Shown: in pieces, positions 17,744 to 26,043 of the stretch
Layout of the letters: each line of letters starts with the position of its first letter
Numbering within the stretch: position 1 is the first letter of the stretch
DNA from: an uncultured Clostridia bacterium
GTDB lineage: Bacteria; Bacillota; Clostridia; Lachnospirales; Anaerotignaceae
Assembly (NCBI GenBank): GCA_910587195.1
Contig: CAJUKL010000005.1
Location: 1 to 64,000, forward strand
Direction of reading: 5' to 3'
DNA length: 64,000 nucleotides
The notes under the pieces: model-generated
Databases searched by the model: none
Told to the model about the DNA's origin: nothing
What the model saw: only the letters and a program-made list of their open reading frames with translations
Program-made: the position numbers and the translations under genes

Positions 17744-18625
17744 ATGCCAAGCCAAGAAAACGAACTATCTATGTCTTGCATAAAAAATTGCACACAAGCA
17801 GAAAATAAATCACTTATTATACGCTCTGTCGTGACAGCTTGTGATATAGGAACTTTATCAGAAGAAGATACAGGAGAAATTAGAATTTTTGAAAAAAATC
17901 TATTAAATACTAATACAAATTATATTTTAATATTGGTTGAACTTGATAAATGTAACACCTTAGCTGTAATTTATGAGCAAAAAGATAATTTTTGTGTGGT
18001 ATCTTCTGTATTAGGAAGATATTATGAAATTGTAGAAGTTAATTTCATTTTAGAGCCTATTTCTAAAAATACCTTGATACTATTGAAAGAAAAAGTTGAC
18101 ATGGCAACAGGAATATATGAAACAAGCGACTTTTTAAAAGGATATTTATGGAATGGCAATTTTTATTCACAAGTATTAAATACACCTTTTAATATCAAAG
18201 CCTACTGGAATAATGCATGGATAAATTGCAGTTCTCAAAATAAGCGATGGGAAAAAGCAATTCAAAATTGTAACCTTACATGGAACAATATTGACAAAAT
18301 TGTATTGTATCTATATCGAGCGCAGGAATATAGTATTTCTAGTGTAGAAGAAAGTGTTAGTTTGCCAGAAGATAGTACATTTCAAGTGGTAGAGAGTCGT
18401 TTTGTTGTAGAAACATTAAGTTGGAGTGAAAAATGGAATTGTTTTATTCTTTATGAGGGAAAATATAAATCTACTGGAGAAGCAGTAGCCGTAATTCACA
18501 ACTTAAATAATTATGTCTATTCTTTGGTAGAAGATGTTTCTCCACAATATGTTATTTGCACATCAAATCAGGAACATCTTGTTATTTCTCAAGAAGAATT
18601 AGAAGTAATGCAATCTGAAAAATAA
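17744..18625 (+). CDS. protein of unknown function, paralogue of the 40.1-41.1 kb protein
   Basis: A 293-residue protein without a visible signal peptide. It is homologous over about 170 residues to the product at 40076-41101. Shared landmarks in the same order are 'SDFLKGYLW'/'SSFLKGYIW', a W-rich segment around 'WNNAW'/'WNGSW', 'LPEDSTF'/'IPDESTF', 'WSEKWNCFIL'/'WDDNWRRFIL' and 'STGEAVAVI'/'ASGEKVAII'. The other copy has an N-terminal membrane anchor and this one does not. The fold and role are unknown. AGGGAGA precedes the ATG. It stands alone between divergent and codirectional units. Confidence 0.75.
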   Translation: MPSQENELSMSCIKNCTQAENKSLIIRSVVTACDIGTLSEEDTGEIRIFEKNLLNTNTNYILILVELDKCNTLAVIYEQKDNFCVVSSVLGRYYEIVEVNFILEPISKNTLILLKEKVDMATGIYETSDFLKGYLWNGNFYSQVLNTPFNIKAYWNNAWINCSSQNKRWEKAIQNCNLTWNNIDKIVLYLYRAQEYSISSVEESVSLPEDSTFQVVESRFVVETLSWSEKWNCFILYEGKYKSTGEAVAVIHNLNNYVYSLVEDVSPQYVICTSNQEHLVISQEELEVMQSEK

Positions 18626-18642
18626 AAAAGAAAATAAATGTG

Positions 18643-18670
18643 TTGAAAAATAACCTTTTTATGGTATAAT
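18643..18670 (+). promoter_or_regulatory. SigA promoter for the siroheme reductase gene
   Basis: TTGAAA (18643-18648), a 16-bp spacer and TATAAT (18665-18670). A 25-bp tandem duplication starts inside the -10 element. Confidence 0.7.
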
Positions 18671-18715
18671 GAAAGCAATATGATATTGAAATAATGAAAG
18701 CAATATGATATTGAA
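18666..18715 (+). repeat. perfect 25-bp tandem duplication in the 5' leader
   Basis: The unit ATAATGAAAG...ATATTGAA occurs twice without a mismatch, at 18666-18690 and 18691-18715. It covers the end of the -10 element and the predicted transcription start. Confidence 0.9.
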
Positions 18716-18735
18716 AAAATGAGGAGGGAATGGAT

Positions 18736-19446
18736 ATGGTAAACTTATCAGCAGAAGAATTAGCTGCTTTAAAAGGAGAAGGCTTTTTATTAATGAAAGA
18801 TAAGGAACATTTTGTTCTTCGTATTGTTTTTCCAGCAGGTCTTGCAACAGCGGAAGATTTAAAAAATGTTGCGATGTTAGCAGAAAAATATGGAACGGGA
18901 ATAGGAGCAATTACGGTTCGCTTAAATATTGAAATTGTAGGAATCCCTTATGAAAATATTGCACCAATGAAAGAAGAAATGGATAAACTTGGTTTGTCTT
19001 ATGGTGGTACAGGGGCAAGAGTACGTCCTTTGGTATGCTGTAAAGGAACTGTATGCAAATTTGGTTTAGTAGATACACAAGGCATTTGCAAAGAACTCCA
19101 TGACAAGTTCTATCCAATGCAATTACCACATAAATTTAAAATTAATGTTACAGGCTGTCCAAATAACTGTGCGAAAGTGCAAATCAACGATTTAGGCTTT
19201 ATGGGTGCGCCAAAAGGCAGATTAAGAGTGTTTATTGGTGGTAGATTTGGTAGAGAGTCTATGATGGGAGAAGAAATTTGCAGAATAGAAGCAGATAAAG
19301 CAGTAGAAGTAACTACAATTTGTACAGATTTCTTCAAGGCACATGGAAAACCAAAACAGAGATTTGGAAATTTGTTAGAAGAAATGAAAGATACACAAGA
19401 ATATGCAGATTTTATTGCTTCTTTAAAAGCATTAGCAGCTGTATAA
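18736..19446 (+). CDS. siroheme/4Fe-4S nitrite-sulfite reductase-like protein
   Basis: A 236-residue redox protein made of one nitrite/sulfite reductase ferredoxin-like half-domain and one siroheme-4Fe4S domain. The cluster ligands are visible as 'CKGTVC' and 'CPNNC' (Cys-x4-Cys and Cys-x3-Cys, about residues 98-140), with 'GARVRPLVCCKG' before them. It is about half the length of assimilatory enzymes, like small monomeric sulfite reductase-type proteins (Asr/Dsr-like) of anaerobes. The true substrate is unknown. The ATG at 18736 is preferred over 18730 because GGAGGG (18723-18728) is only one base from the latter and seven from the former. A terminator follows. Confidence 0.82.
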   Translation: MVNLSAEELAALKGEGFLLMKDKEHFVLRIVFPAGLATAEDLKNVAMLAEKYGTGIGAITVRLNIEIVGIPYENIAPMKEEMDKLGLSYGGTGARVRPLVCCKGTVCKFGLVDTQGICKELHDKFYPMQLPHKFKINVTGCPNNCAKVQINDLGFMGAPKGRLRVFIGGRFGRESMMGEEICRIEADKAVEVTTICTDFFKAHGKPKQRFGNLLEEMKDTQEYADFIASLKALAAV

Positions 19447-19511
19447 AAAAATTTCAGAAATATGAGGAAAAATAGTACAAGCCTCATAGAAACACAAAAA
19501 ACTAACAATTC

Positions 19512-19541
19512 AAGCCTCGTATTTTTGCGAGGCTTTTTTTA
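19512..19541 (+). terminator. intrinsic terminator
   Basis: AAGCCTCG pairs with CGAGGCTT around an 8-nt loop, followed by a T run. It closes the siroheme reductase unit. Confidence 0.85.
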
Positions 19542-19559
19542 TAAAAGGAAGTGAAAAAA

Positions 19560-21284
19560 ATGTTACCAAAACCAATATGGTTTGAAAATGATAAAGTAAT
19601 GATATTAGACCAAACTAAATTACCAGAAAACTGTATTATAAAAGAAATTCAAACAATGGAACAGATGTGGCACTCTATTCAAAGATTAGAAGTTAGAGGT
19701 GCGCCTGCCATTGGCTTAGCTGGTGCGTTTGGTGTATATCTTGGAATAAAAAATTGGTCTGAAAAAGAAAAGATAAATAAAAGTGATTTTTTATTACAGC
19801 TTACAAAAATAGGGGATTATATGGATAGTGCACGTCCAACGGCTGTAAATCTACATTGGGCAATCGAAAGAATAAAGCAAAAAGGAAAAGAAATTTATGC
19901 TCATCAAAATACTATTTCTGAAATAGTACAAGAATTATTAAAAGAAGCATTACAAATGTTGGAAGAAGATATTGCAGCGTGTAAAGCAATTGGAGAATAT
20001 GGTGCTGATATTTTGGATAATATTCCTGATTTTAAAGCCTTTTTAACACATTGCAATGCAGGTGCCTTAGCAACTTCTATGTATGGCACTGCACTTGCTC
20101 CTGCTTATATTAGAAAAGAAAGAGGAAAAAACATACAAGTATTTTCGGATGAAACAAGACCATTATTACAAGGAAGTCGCTTAACTGCATGGGAACTTTC
20201 TCAAAGTGGTATTGATGTTACAACAATATGTGATAATATGGCTGGTGTGGTTATGAAAAATAAATGGGTACAAGCTGTTATTGTAGGTGCTGACCGTATT
20301 ACAAAAAATGGAGATACTGCAAATAAAATTGGAACATATAGTCTTTCTATTTTAGCAAAAGAGCACAAAATACCATTTTTTATTGCTGCGCCACTGTCCA
20401 CCATTGATTTTACTATGGAAACAGGAGAAGAAATCCCGATTGAACAAAGAGATGCACAAGAAGTCCGCCACTTTGGAGAAAAAAAAACTGCACCTTCTGA
20501 AGTTACAATATTTAATCCTGCTTTTGATGTCACACCACATCAAAACATTACTGCTATTATTACAGAAAAGGGGATTGCTTATCCTCCATTTTCAGAAAGT
20601 TTACAATTATTAAAAGAGGATAAAACACCTGAAAATAAACAATCTATTTTTAAAATGCAACAGCAAGTATTAAAAACAGCAAAAACTATGGTTGCATCTG
20701 GTCTAGTTTCGGGAACATTTGGAAATATTAGTATGATAGATAGAGAAAGGGGACTTGTAGCAATTACACCATCTGGTGCTTCTTATGAAGATATGACAGA
20801 ACAAGACATTTGTATTACAGATTGTAATGGAAAGTTATATTTTGAAAATGGAAAAAAACCATCTTCTGAATTGCCTATGCACTTAGCGGTTTATCAAGCA
20901 AGAAAAGATATTAATGCAATCATACATACACATTCTCTTTATGCTACCGTTTTAGCGTCGCAAGGAGAAAAACTTCCAGCAGTATTGACAGAAATGGGCT
21001 TAGCAGGTGCAGGTGAAATAAAAATTGCTGCTTTTGCACCACCAGGTAGCATGGAATTGGCAAAAGAAACTGTAAAAGCACTGGAAAAAAATTATGCCTG
21101 CTTATTAGCAAATCATGGTGTTGTAGCAGGTGCGCAAACATTGGACAGAGCTTTTATGGTAGCTTCTATTGTAGAAGAAGGTGCACATGTTTATTACTTA
21201 GAAAGACAGTCAAATCATATTTCTGTTGTGCCAAAAGAAGCGTATGAAGCAGTTTTTAAAGCCATGCAACAATATGGAAAATAA
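19560..21284 (+). CDS. MtnA-class II aldolase fusion (methylthioribose-1-P isomerase / MTRu-1-P aldolase)
   Basis: A 574-residue bifunctional enzyme. The N-terminal half (about 1-345) is S-methyl-5-thioribose-1-phosphate isomerase, with 'RGAPAIGLAGAFGVY', 'THCNAGALAT', 'DETRPLLQGSRLTAWEL' and 'GADRITKNGDTANKIGTY'. The C-terminal half (about 365-574) is a class II aldolase with a 'HTHSLYATVLAS' zinc site and 'LANHGVV'. Together they would isomerise MTR-1-phosphate and cleave methylthioribulose-1-phosphate to dihydroxyacetone phosphate and a methylthio-aldehyde, the anaerobic DHAP-shunt form of 5'-methylthioadenosine salvage. The ATG at 19560 is preferred over the in-frame GTG at 19551, which overlaps the Shine-Dalgarno. 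The upstream phosphorylase is not in the window. Confidence 0.9.
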   Translation: MLPKPIWFENDKVMILDQTKLPENCIIKEIQTMEQMWHSIQRLEVRGAPAIGLAGAFGVYLGIKNWSEKEKINKSDFLLQLTKIGDYMDSARPTAVNLHWAIERIKQKGKEIYAHQNTISEIVQELLKEALQMLEEDIAACKAIGEYGADILDNIPDFKAFLTHCNAGALATSMYGTALAPAYIRKERGKNIQVFSDETRPLLQGSRLTAWELSQSGIDVTTICDNMAGVVMKNKWVQAVIVGADRITKNGDTANKIGTYSLSILAKEHKIPFFIAAPLSTIDFTMETGEEIPIEQRDAQEVRHFGEKKTAPSEVTIFNPAFDVTPHQNITAIITEKGIAYPPFSESLQLLKEDKTPENKQSIFKMQQQVLKTAKTMVASGLVSGTFGNISMIDRERGLVAITPSGASYEDMTEQDICITDCNGKLYFENGKKPSSELPMHLAVYQARKDINAIIHTHSLYATVLASQGEKLPAVLTEMGLAGAGEIKIAAFAPPGSMELAKETVKALEKNYACLLANHGVVAGAQTLDRAFMVASIVEEGAHVYYLERQSNHISVVPKEAYEAVFKAMQQYGK

Positions 21285-21299
21285 AAGGAGTCACAAAAT

Positions 21300-23192
21300 A
21301 TGAATCTTTTAACAGTAGAAAAACTGCACAAAAGTTTTGGAAATAAAATACTTTTTAACGATATTACCTTTGGCATCAATGAAGGAGATAAAATTGGTAT
21401 TATTGGTGTAAATGGTACTGGAAAATCTACTTTACTAAAAATTATAGCTGGTGTAGATAAGGGAGATAGTGGACAAATTGTAACAATGAACGGTTTAAAA
21501 ATCGGTTATTTGCCACAAACGCCTATTTTTTACCACAAAGGAACTGTATTGCAACAAGTTTTTGAAAGCAATGATAAAACAATGCAACTGGTGAAAGAAT
21601 ATGAAACAGCCCTTACAAATAGTATGGCAAATCCACAGGACACGTATTGGCAAAAACAAGTTGCCACTTTAACAGAGCAAATGGATAAAAAACAAGCATG
21701 GTCATTGGAAAGTGAAGCCAAAACCATTTTAACAAAGTTAGGAATCACACAATTTCAACAAGAAGTTTCTCAACTTTCTGGTGGACAGAAAAAAAGAGTT
21801 GCATTAGCAAGAGCTTTAATTTCTCCTGTAGATTTACTAATATTAGATGAACCTACCAATCATATTGACAATGATACCGTAGAATGGCTGGAAAAATATC
21901 TATTTCGTTATACAAAAGCATTGATTATGGTGACGCATGATAGATATTTTTTAGACAGAGTTGCAAACCGTACCATAGAATTAGAACAGGGAAATCTATA
22001 TCCCTATGAGGGAAATTATAGCAGATATTTAGAATTAAAAGCAGAAAGAGAGGAATTACTGCAAGCAGGAGAAAGAAAAAGACAAAATTTTTTAAGAACT
22101 GAATTAGAATGGGTACGACGAGGTGCACAAGCAAGAAGTACCAAACAAAAAGCAAGATTACAACGTTTTGAAGAAATTGCTGCACAAAAGGCACCAGAAG
22201 AAAGAGGAAACATTGAAATTAGTGCAAGTTCTGCACGACTTGGTAAAAAAACAATTATTGCTGAACATATTTCAAAAAGTTATCATTTTACAACTTATAT
22301 CAATGATTTTAGTTATATCTTATTACACCATGATAGAATTGGAATTGTTGGAAAAAATGGTTGTGGAAAATCTACACTTGTCAAAATACTGACAGGTACA
22401 TTACAGCCAGATAGTGGTACCATTGAAATGGGGGAAACTGTAAAAATTGGTGTTTTTTCTCAAGAAAATGAATGTATGGAACCATCACAAAAAGTCATTG
22501 ATTATATCAAAGATATTGCAGAATATGTACCTACTGTAGATGGAAGAATTACAGCTTCTCAAATGCTTGAAAAATTTCTTTTTCCGTTAGATATGCAAAG
22601 AAGTCCTATTTCCACCTTATCTGGAGGAGAAAAAAGACGATTATATTTATTAAGGGTACTAATGGATACACCAAATATCTTATTTTTGGACGAGCCTACC
22701 AATGATTTAGATATACAAACCTTAACAATTTTAGAAAATTATTTAGATACTTTTCCAGGTGCTGTTATTGCAGTATCTCATGACAGATATTTTTTAGACA
22801 AAATTGCAAATAGAATTTTTGCCTTTGAAAAAGATGGTTTTATCAAACAATATGAAGGTGGCTATAGTGATTATAAGGAACAACAAGAAATACCGCTTCC
22901 TGTAGCTGTTACAACAGTAAAAAAACAAACTTATAAAACTACCAAAAAAACAAAAAAAATGACCTATACAGAACAAAGAGAATATGAAACAATATGGGAA
23001 AAGATTTCTAATTTAGAACAAGAGTTAGAACAACTACAACAACAAGAAAATGAAGTTTCCAGTGATTATATCAAATTACAAGAAATTGTAGTGCAAAAAG
23101 AGAAAATTGAAACAGAATTAGAAAATGCTATGGAGCGTTGGATATATCTGAGTGAATTAGCAGAGGAATTTGAAAAAAGTAGAGGAGAGTAG
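21300..23192 (+). CDS. ABC-F family ATPase (Uup/YfmR-like)
   Basis: A 630-residue soluble twin-ABC protein with no membrane helices. The first ABC domain has Walker A 'GVNGTGKST' (36-44), signature 'LSGGQKKR' and Walker B 'LLILDEPTNHID'. The second has 'GKNGCGKST' (about 351-359), 'LSGGEKRR' and 'ILFLDEPTNDLD'. A linker between them (about 225-320) and a C-terminal basic coiled coil (about 545-625) match Uup/YfmR-type ABC-F proteins. These act on stalled ribosomes at proline-rich or structured sites. Antibiotic-resistance ABC-F variants are possible, but the C-terminal coiled coil favours the housekeeping type. AAAGGAG precedes the ATG; malic enzyme follows after 6 bp. Confidence 0.9.
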   Translation: MNLLTVEKLHKSFGNKILFNDITFGINEGDKIGIIGVNGTGKSTLLKIIAGVDKGDSGQIVTMNGLKIGYLPQTPIFYHKGTVLQQVFESNDKTMQLVKEYETALTNSMANPQDTYWQKQVATLTEQMDKKQAWSLESEAKTILTKLGITQFQQEVSQLSGGQKKRVALARALISPVDLLILDEPTNHIDNDTVEWLEKYLFRYTKALIMVTHDRYFLDRVANRTIELEQGNLYPYEGNYSRYLELKAEREELLQAGERKRQNFLRTELEWVRRGAQARSTKQKARLQRFEEIAAQKAPEERGNIEISASSARLGKKTIIAEHISKSYHFTTYINDFSYILLHHDRIGIVGKNGCGKSTLVKILTGTLQPDSGTIEMGETVKIGVFSQENECMEPSQKVIDYIKDIAEYVPTVDGRITASQMLEKFLFPLDMQRSPISTLSGGEKRRLYLLRVLMDTPNILFLDEPTNDLDIQTLTILENYLDTFPGAVIAVSHDRYFLDKIANRIFAFEKDGFIKQYEGGYSDYKEQQEIPLPVAVTTVKKQTYKTTKKTKKMTYTEQREYETIWEKISNLEQELEQLQQQENEVSSDYIKLQEIVVQKEKIETELENAMERWIYLSELAEEFEKSRGE

Positions 23193-23198
23193 AAAAAA

Positions 23199-24374
23199 AT
23201 GAACAATTTAAAACAAAGAACTATGGAAGCACATAAAACTTGGAGAGGAAAAATTGAAATTACTAGCAGAGTAAGTTTAGAAAATACAGATGAACTTACC
23301 ATTGCTTATACTCCTGGTGTTGCAGAACCTTGTATGGCAATTTATGAAAATCCAGAATTATCTTTTGAATTAACAAGAAGATGGAACACAGTTGCTATTA
23401 TTACAGATGGAACAGCAATTTTAGGCTTAGGAGATATCGGTCCAGAAGCAGGTATGCCTGTTATGGAAGGAAAAGCAGTTCTTTTTAAACGTTTTGCAAA
23501 TATTGATGCCATTCCTCTTTGTGTTCGTTCCAAAGATGTTGACGAAATTGTAAAAGCAATTAGTTTATTTTCTGGTAGTTTTGGTGGCATCAACTTGGAA
23601 GATATTTCTGCACCAAGATGTTTTGAAGTAGAACGAAGATTAAAAGAAATGACAGATATTCCTATTTTTCATGATGACCAACACGGCGCAGCTATTGTTG
23701 TATTGGCAGGTTTAAGAAATGCATTACGTATTGTAAATAAACAAGCAAGTGAAATTTCTGTTGTTATTTCTGGTGCAGGAAGTGCTGGAACTGCCATTGC
23801 AAAATTATTGTTAAAAGCAGGTGTAAAAGATATTGTTATGCTTGACCGTACTGGCGCAATCAATAAAGATGAGGTATATGAAAATCCTGCATTTAAAGAA
23901 TTGGCGCAAATTACCAACCCCAAAAATAAAAAAGGAACTCTAGTCGATGTTATTGTGGGTACAGATGTATTTATTGGCGTATCTGCTCCTAAAATTTTAA
24001 CACAGGAAATGGTAAAATCTATGGCAAAAGATGCAATCGTCTTTGCTATGGCAAATCCTATGCCAGAAATATTACCAGATGAAGCAAAAGCAGCAGGTGC
24101 AAAAATTGCTTGCTCTGGTCGTTCTGATTACCCAAATCAAATTAACAACGTATTAGTATTTCCAGGTATGTTTAGAGGTGCTTTAGATGTACGGGCAAAA
24201 GATATTAATGAGGAAATGCAATTAGCAGCAGCACATGCACTTGCAGATTTAATTACAGAAGAAGAATTAAATGAAGATTATGTTATTCCTTCTCCTTTTG
24301 ATAAAAGAGTAGTACCAGCAGTTGCAAAAGCAGTAGGGGAGGCTGCTATTCGCACAGGTGTTGCAAAAAAATAG
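23199..24374 (+). CDS. NAD(P)-dependent malic enzyme
   Basis: A 391-residue malate dehydrogenase (oxaloacetate-decarboxylating) of the short bacterial type. It converts malate to pyruvate and CO2 with reduction of NAD(P). 'YTPGVAEPC' (37-45) holds the catalytic tyrosine region, 'FHDDQHGAAIV' (about 153-163) the divalent-metal Asp residues, and 'GAGSAGTAIAKLL' (about 191-203) the dinucleotide-binding loop. It lacks the C-terminal phosphotransacetylase domain of MaeB. AGGAGAG at the end of the ABC-F gene serves as its ribosome binding site, so the two are coupled. It links the pyruvate pool also fed by pyruvate carboxylase at 52-55 kb. Confidence 0.93.
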   Translation: MNNLKQRTMEAHKTWRGKIEITSRVSLENTDELTIAYTPGVAEPCMAIYENPELSFELTRRWNTVAIITDGTAILGLGDIGPEAGMPVMEGKAVLFKRFANIDAIPLCVRSKDVDEIVKAISLFSGSFGGINLEDISAPRCFEVERRLKEMTDIPIFHDDQHGAAIVVLAGLRNALRIVNKQASEISVVISGAGSAGTAIAKLLLKAGVKDIVMLDRTGAINKDEVYENPAFKELAQITNPKNKKGTLVDVIVGTDVFIGVSAPKILTQEMVKSMAKDAIVFAMANPMPEILPDEAKAAGAKIACSGRSDYPNQINNVLVFPGMFRGALDVRAKDINEEMQLAAAHALADLITEEELNEDYVIPSPFDKRVVPAVAKAVGEAAIRTGVAKK

Positions 24375-24380
24375 ATTTAT

Positions 24381-24409
24381 TTGCATTTTAAACAAGTTTC
24401 TGGTATAAT
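24381..24409 (+). promoter_or_regulatory. SigA promoter for the CNNM/CorC gene
   Basis: TTGCAT (24381-24386), a 17-bp spacer and TATAAT (24404-24409), directly after the malic enzyme stop codon. Confidence 0.8.
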
Positions 24410-24454
24410 GTTTTATCGTACAGCTAATATTATAATTTTAGGAGTGTGATTTCA

Positions 24455-25696
24455 GTGGAAGACCCCGGCAGTTGGTGGTTGATATTAATTTTATTGATTT
24501 TGGTATGTGGTTCTGCATTTTTTTCTGCATCAGAAACAGCCTTAACCTCTCTAAACAAAATTAAGTTAAGAAATATGGCAGAAGAAAATGTAAAAAATGC
24601 TGACAAAGTTCAAAAACTAATAGATGACCCTAACAAACTGTTAAGTTCTATCTTAATTGGAAACAATTTAGTAAACAATGCGGCTGCAGCTTTGACAACA
24701 ATGATTGCCGTATCTTTACTTGGCGGTCAATCTGGCGTAGGTGCTGCTACTATGGTAATTACTATCATTATTTTAATATTTGGTGAGATTACCCCAAAAA
24801 CATTAGCTTCCCAAAATGCAGAAAAAGTATCTTTAGGTGTAGCAAATATTATCTCATTTGTTGTATTATTATCTACACCTGTTGTAAAAGTAATGAATTT
24901 AATTACAAGTGGATTAATTCATATCTTGGGTGGCAATTCAACAGAAAAAGTACCTACCATTACAGAGGCAGAACTAAAAACAATGGTAAATGTCAGCCAT
25001 GAGGAAGGCGTTTTAGAAATAGATGAGCGCCGTATGATTAACAATGTATTTGACTTTGGAGATTCTAAAGCAAAGGATGTTATGACACCTCGTACAGATA
25101 TGATTTGTTTAGAAGATAATATCTCATATGACCAAATTGTTTCTATTTTTAAAGAAGAACGTTTTTCCAGACTTCCTGTTTATCATGAAAGTGTAGACAA
25201 TATTATAGGTGTTTTATATGTAAAAGATATTATATTTATAGACGAACAGCACTTTAAAATAACAGACTATATGCGTGAGCCGTTTTTTACTTATGAAAGT
25301 AAATCTATTTCAGAATTATTTTCAGAAATGAGAAGCAATCGTATTCCAATCGCCGTAATATTAGATGAATATGGTGGAACATCAGGGCTTGTTACATTAG
25401 AAGATATGGTAGAAGAAATTGTAGGCGATATTGCAGATGAGTATGAAGAACAAGAAATTGAAGTTATCAAGGAAAATGAATTTATTGTCGATGGTTCTAC
25501 AAGATTGGAAGATGTAAATGAAATGATAGGATTACATTTAGAATCAGAAGATTTTGATACCATAGGTGGTTATGTGATTGGTGTTCTTGATTCTTTTCCA
25601 GATGGTGGAGAAGAAGTTGAAACAGATGGTATTAAAATTATAGTAGAAGAAGTTGACAAAAATAGAATTGAAAAATTGCGTATTTACACTGTATAA
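24455..25696 (+). CDS. CNNM/CorC-HlyC family transporter-like protein
   Basis: A 413-residue membrane protein. The DUF21/CNNM domain (about 1-190) has four hydrophobic helices including 'GSAFFSASETALTSLN' and 'IFGEITPKTLAS'. It is followed by a CBS pair (about 205-325) with 'KAKDVMTPRTDMICL' and 'FSRLPVYHES', and a C-terminal CorC_HlyC domain (about 340-413). Related proteins (MpfA, CNNM) export or regulate Mg2+; 'hemolysin' is a historical label. The GTG at 24455 is preferred to the in-frame GTG at 24446 because AGGAG (24440-24444) lies ten bases upstream of it. It is a single-gene unit with its own promoter and terminator. Confidence 0.9.
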   Translation: MEDPGSWWLILILLILVCGSAFFSASETALTSLNKIKLRNMAEENVKNADKVQKLIDDPNKLLSSILIGNNLVNNAAAALTTMIAVSLLGGQSGVGAATMVITIIILIFGEITPKTLASQNAEKVSLGVANIISFVVLLSTPVVKVMNLITSGLIHILGGNSTEKVPTITEAELKTMVNVSHEEGVLEIDERRMINNVFDFGDSKAKDVMTPRTDMICLEDNISYDQIVSIFKEERFSRLPVYHESVDNIIGVLYVKDIIFIDEQHFKITDYMREPFFTYESKSISELFSEMRSNRIPIAVILDEYGGTSGLVTLEDMVEEIVGDIADEYEEQEIEVIKENEFIVDGSTRLEDVNEMIGLHLESEDFDTIGGYVIGVLDSFPDGGEEVETDGIKIIVEEVDKNRIEKLRIYTV

Positions 25697-25699
25697 TGA

Positions 25700-25738
25700 A
25701 AGAACTCCTTTCTTTTAATAAGAAAGGGGTTCTTTTTT
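25700..25738 (+). terminator. strong intrinsic terminator upstream of pdaB
   Basis: AAGAACTCCTTTCTT pairs with AAGAAAGGGGTTCTT, followed by TTTT. It isolates pdaB from the preceding gene, so pdaB must have its own promoter in 25739-25790. Confidence 0.9.
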
Positions 25739-25800
25739 GTGCATAATTATGGTTATACTTAGAATATATTGAAAAAGAAAATGCTTTTAGGAGGGTTAAA

Positions 25801-26043
25801 ATGATAAAATCTATTGTTGTAACAAAGAAAAAATTATTATGTTTGATAGGAGGGATTGCAGCCTTTGCCTTAGCAATACATATGGTTCCACCAGCAGTGC
25901 AATCTGTATTTCGTGTAGCAGAAGCAGAAAGAAAATTACCAATTTATTGTGTTGATACTCCAGATAAAAAAGTTGCCATTAGTTTTGACGCAGCGTGGGA
26001 TGCAGATAAAAAAGTACGGAGGGATTTTTGTGAAAGATATTAG
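25801..26043 (+). CDS. pdaB: pdaB 5' half (spore polysaccharide deacetylase, interrupted)
   Basis: The first 66 codons (25801-25998) are the N-terminus of a PdaB-type polysaccharide deacetylase. A membrane-anchor/signal helix (about 11-30) is followed by 'LPIYCVDTPDKKVAISFDAAW'-type sequence, where 'SFDAAW' is the first half of catalytic motif 1 of the NodB fold. Coding then runs into foreign sequence and stops at 26043. The matching remainder lies at 37757-38344 in the same frame. Neither half can be active alone. TAGGAGG marks the start. No SigA promoter is visible; GCATA, 16 bp, then GAATATA weakly resembles a sporulation promoter. In B. subtilis PdaB is needed for stable spores. Confidence 0.88.
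   Translation: MIKSIVVTKKKLLCLIGGIAAFALAIHMVPPAVQSVFRVAEAERKLPIYCVDTPDKKVAISFDAAWDADKKVRRDFCERY
25996..26007 (+). repeat. attL core of the pdaB element
   Basis: TGGGATGCAGAT. It overlaps codons 66-69 of the 5' pdaB frame and is a direct copy of the attR core, differing at the fifth base (A here, G at attR). The serine recombinase GTG lies 23 bp beyond it. Confidence 0.8.
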
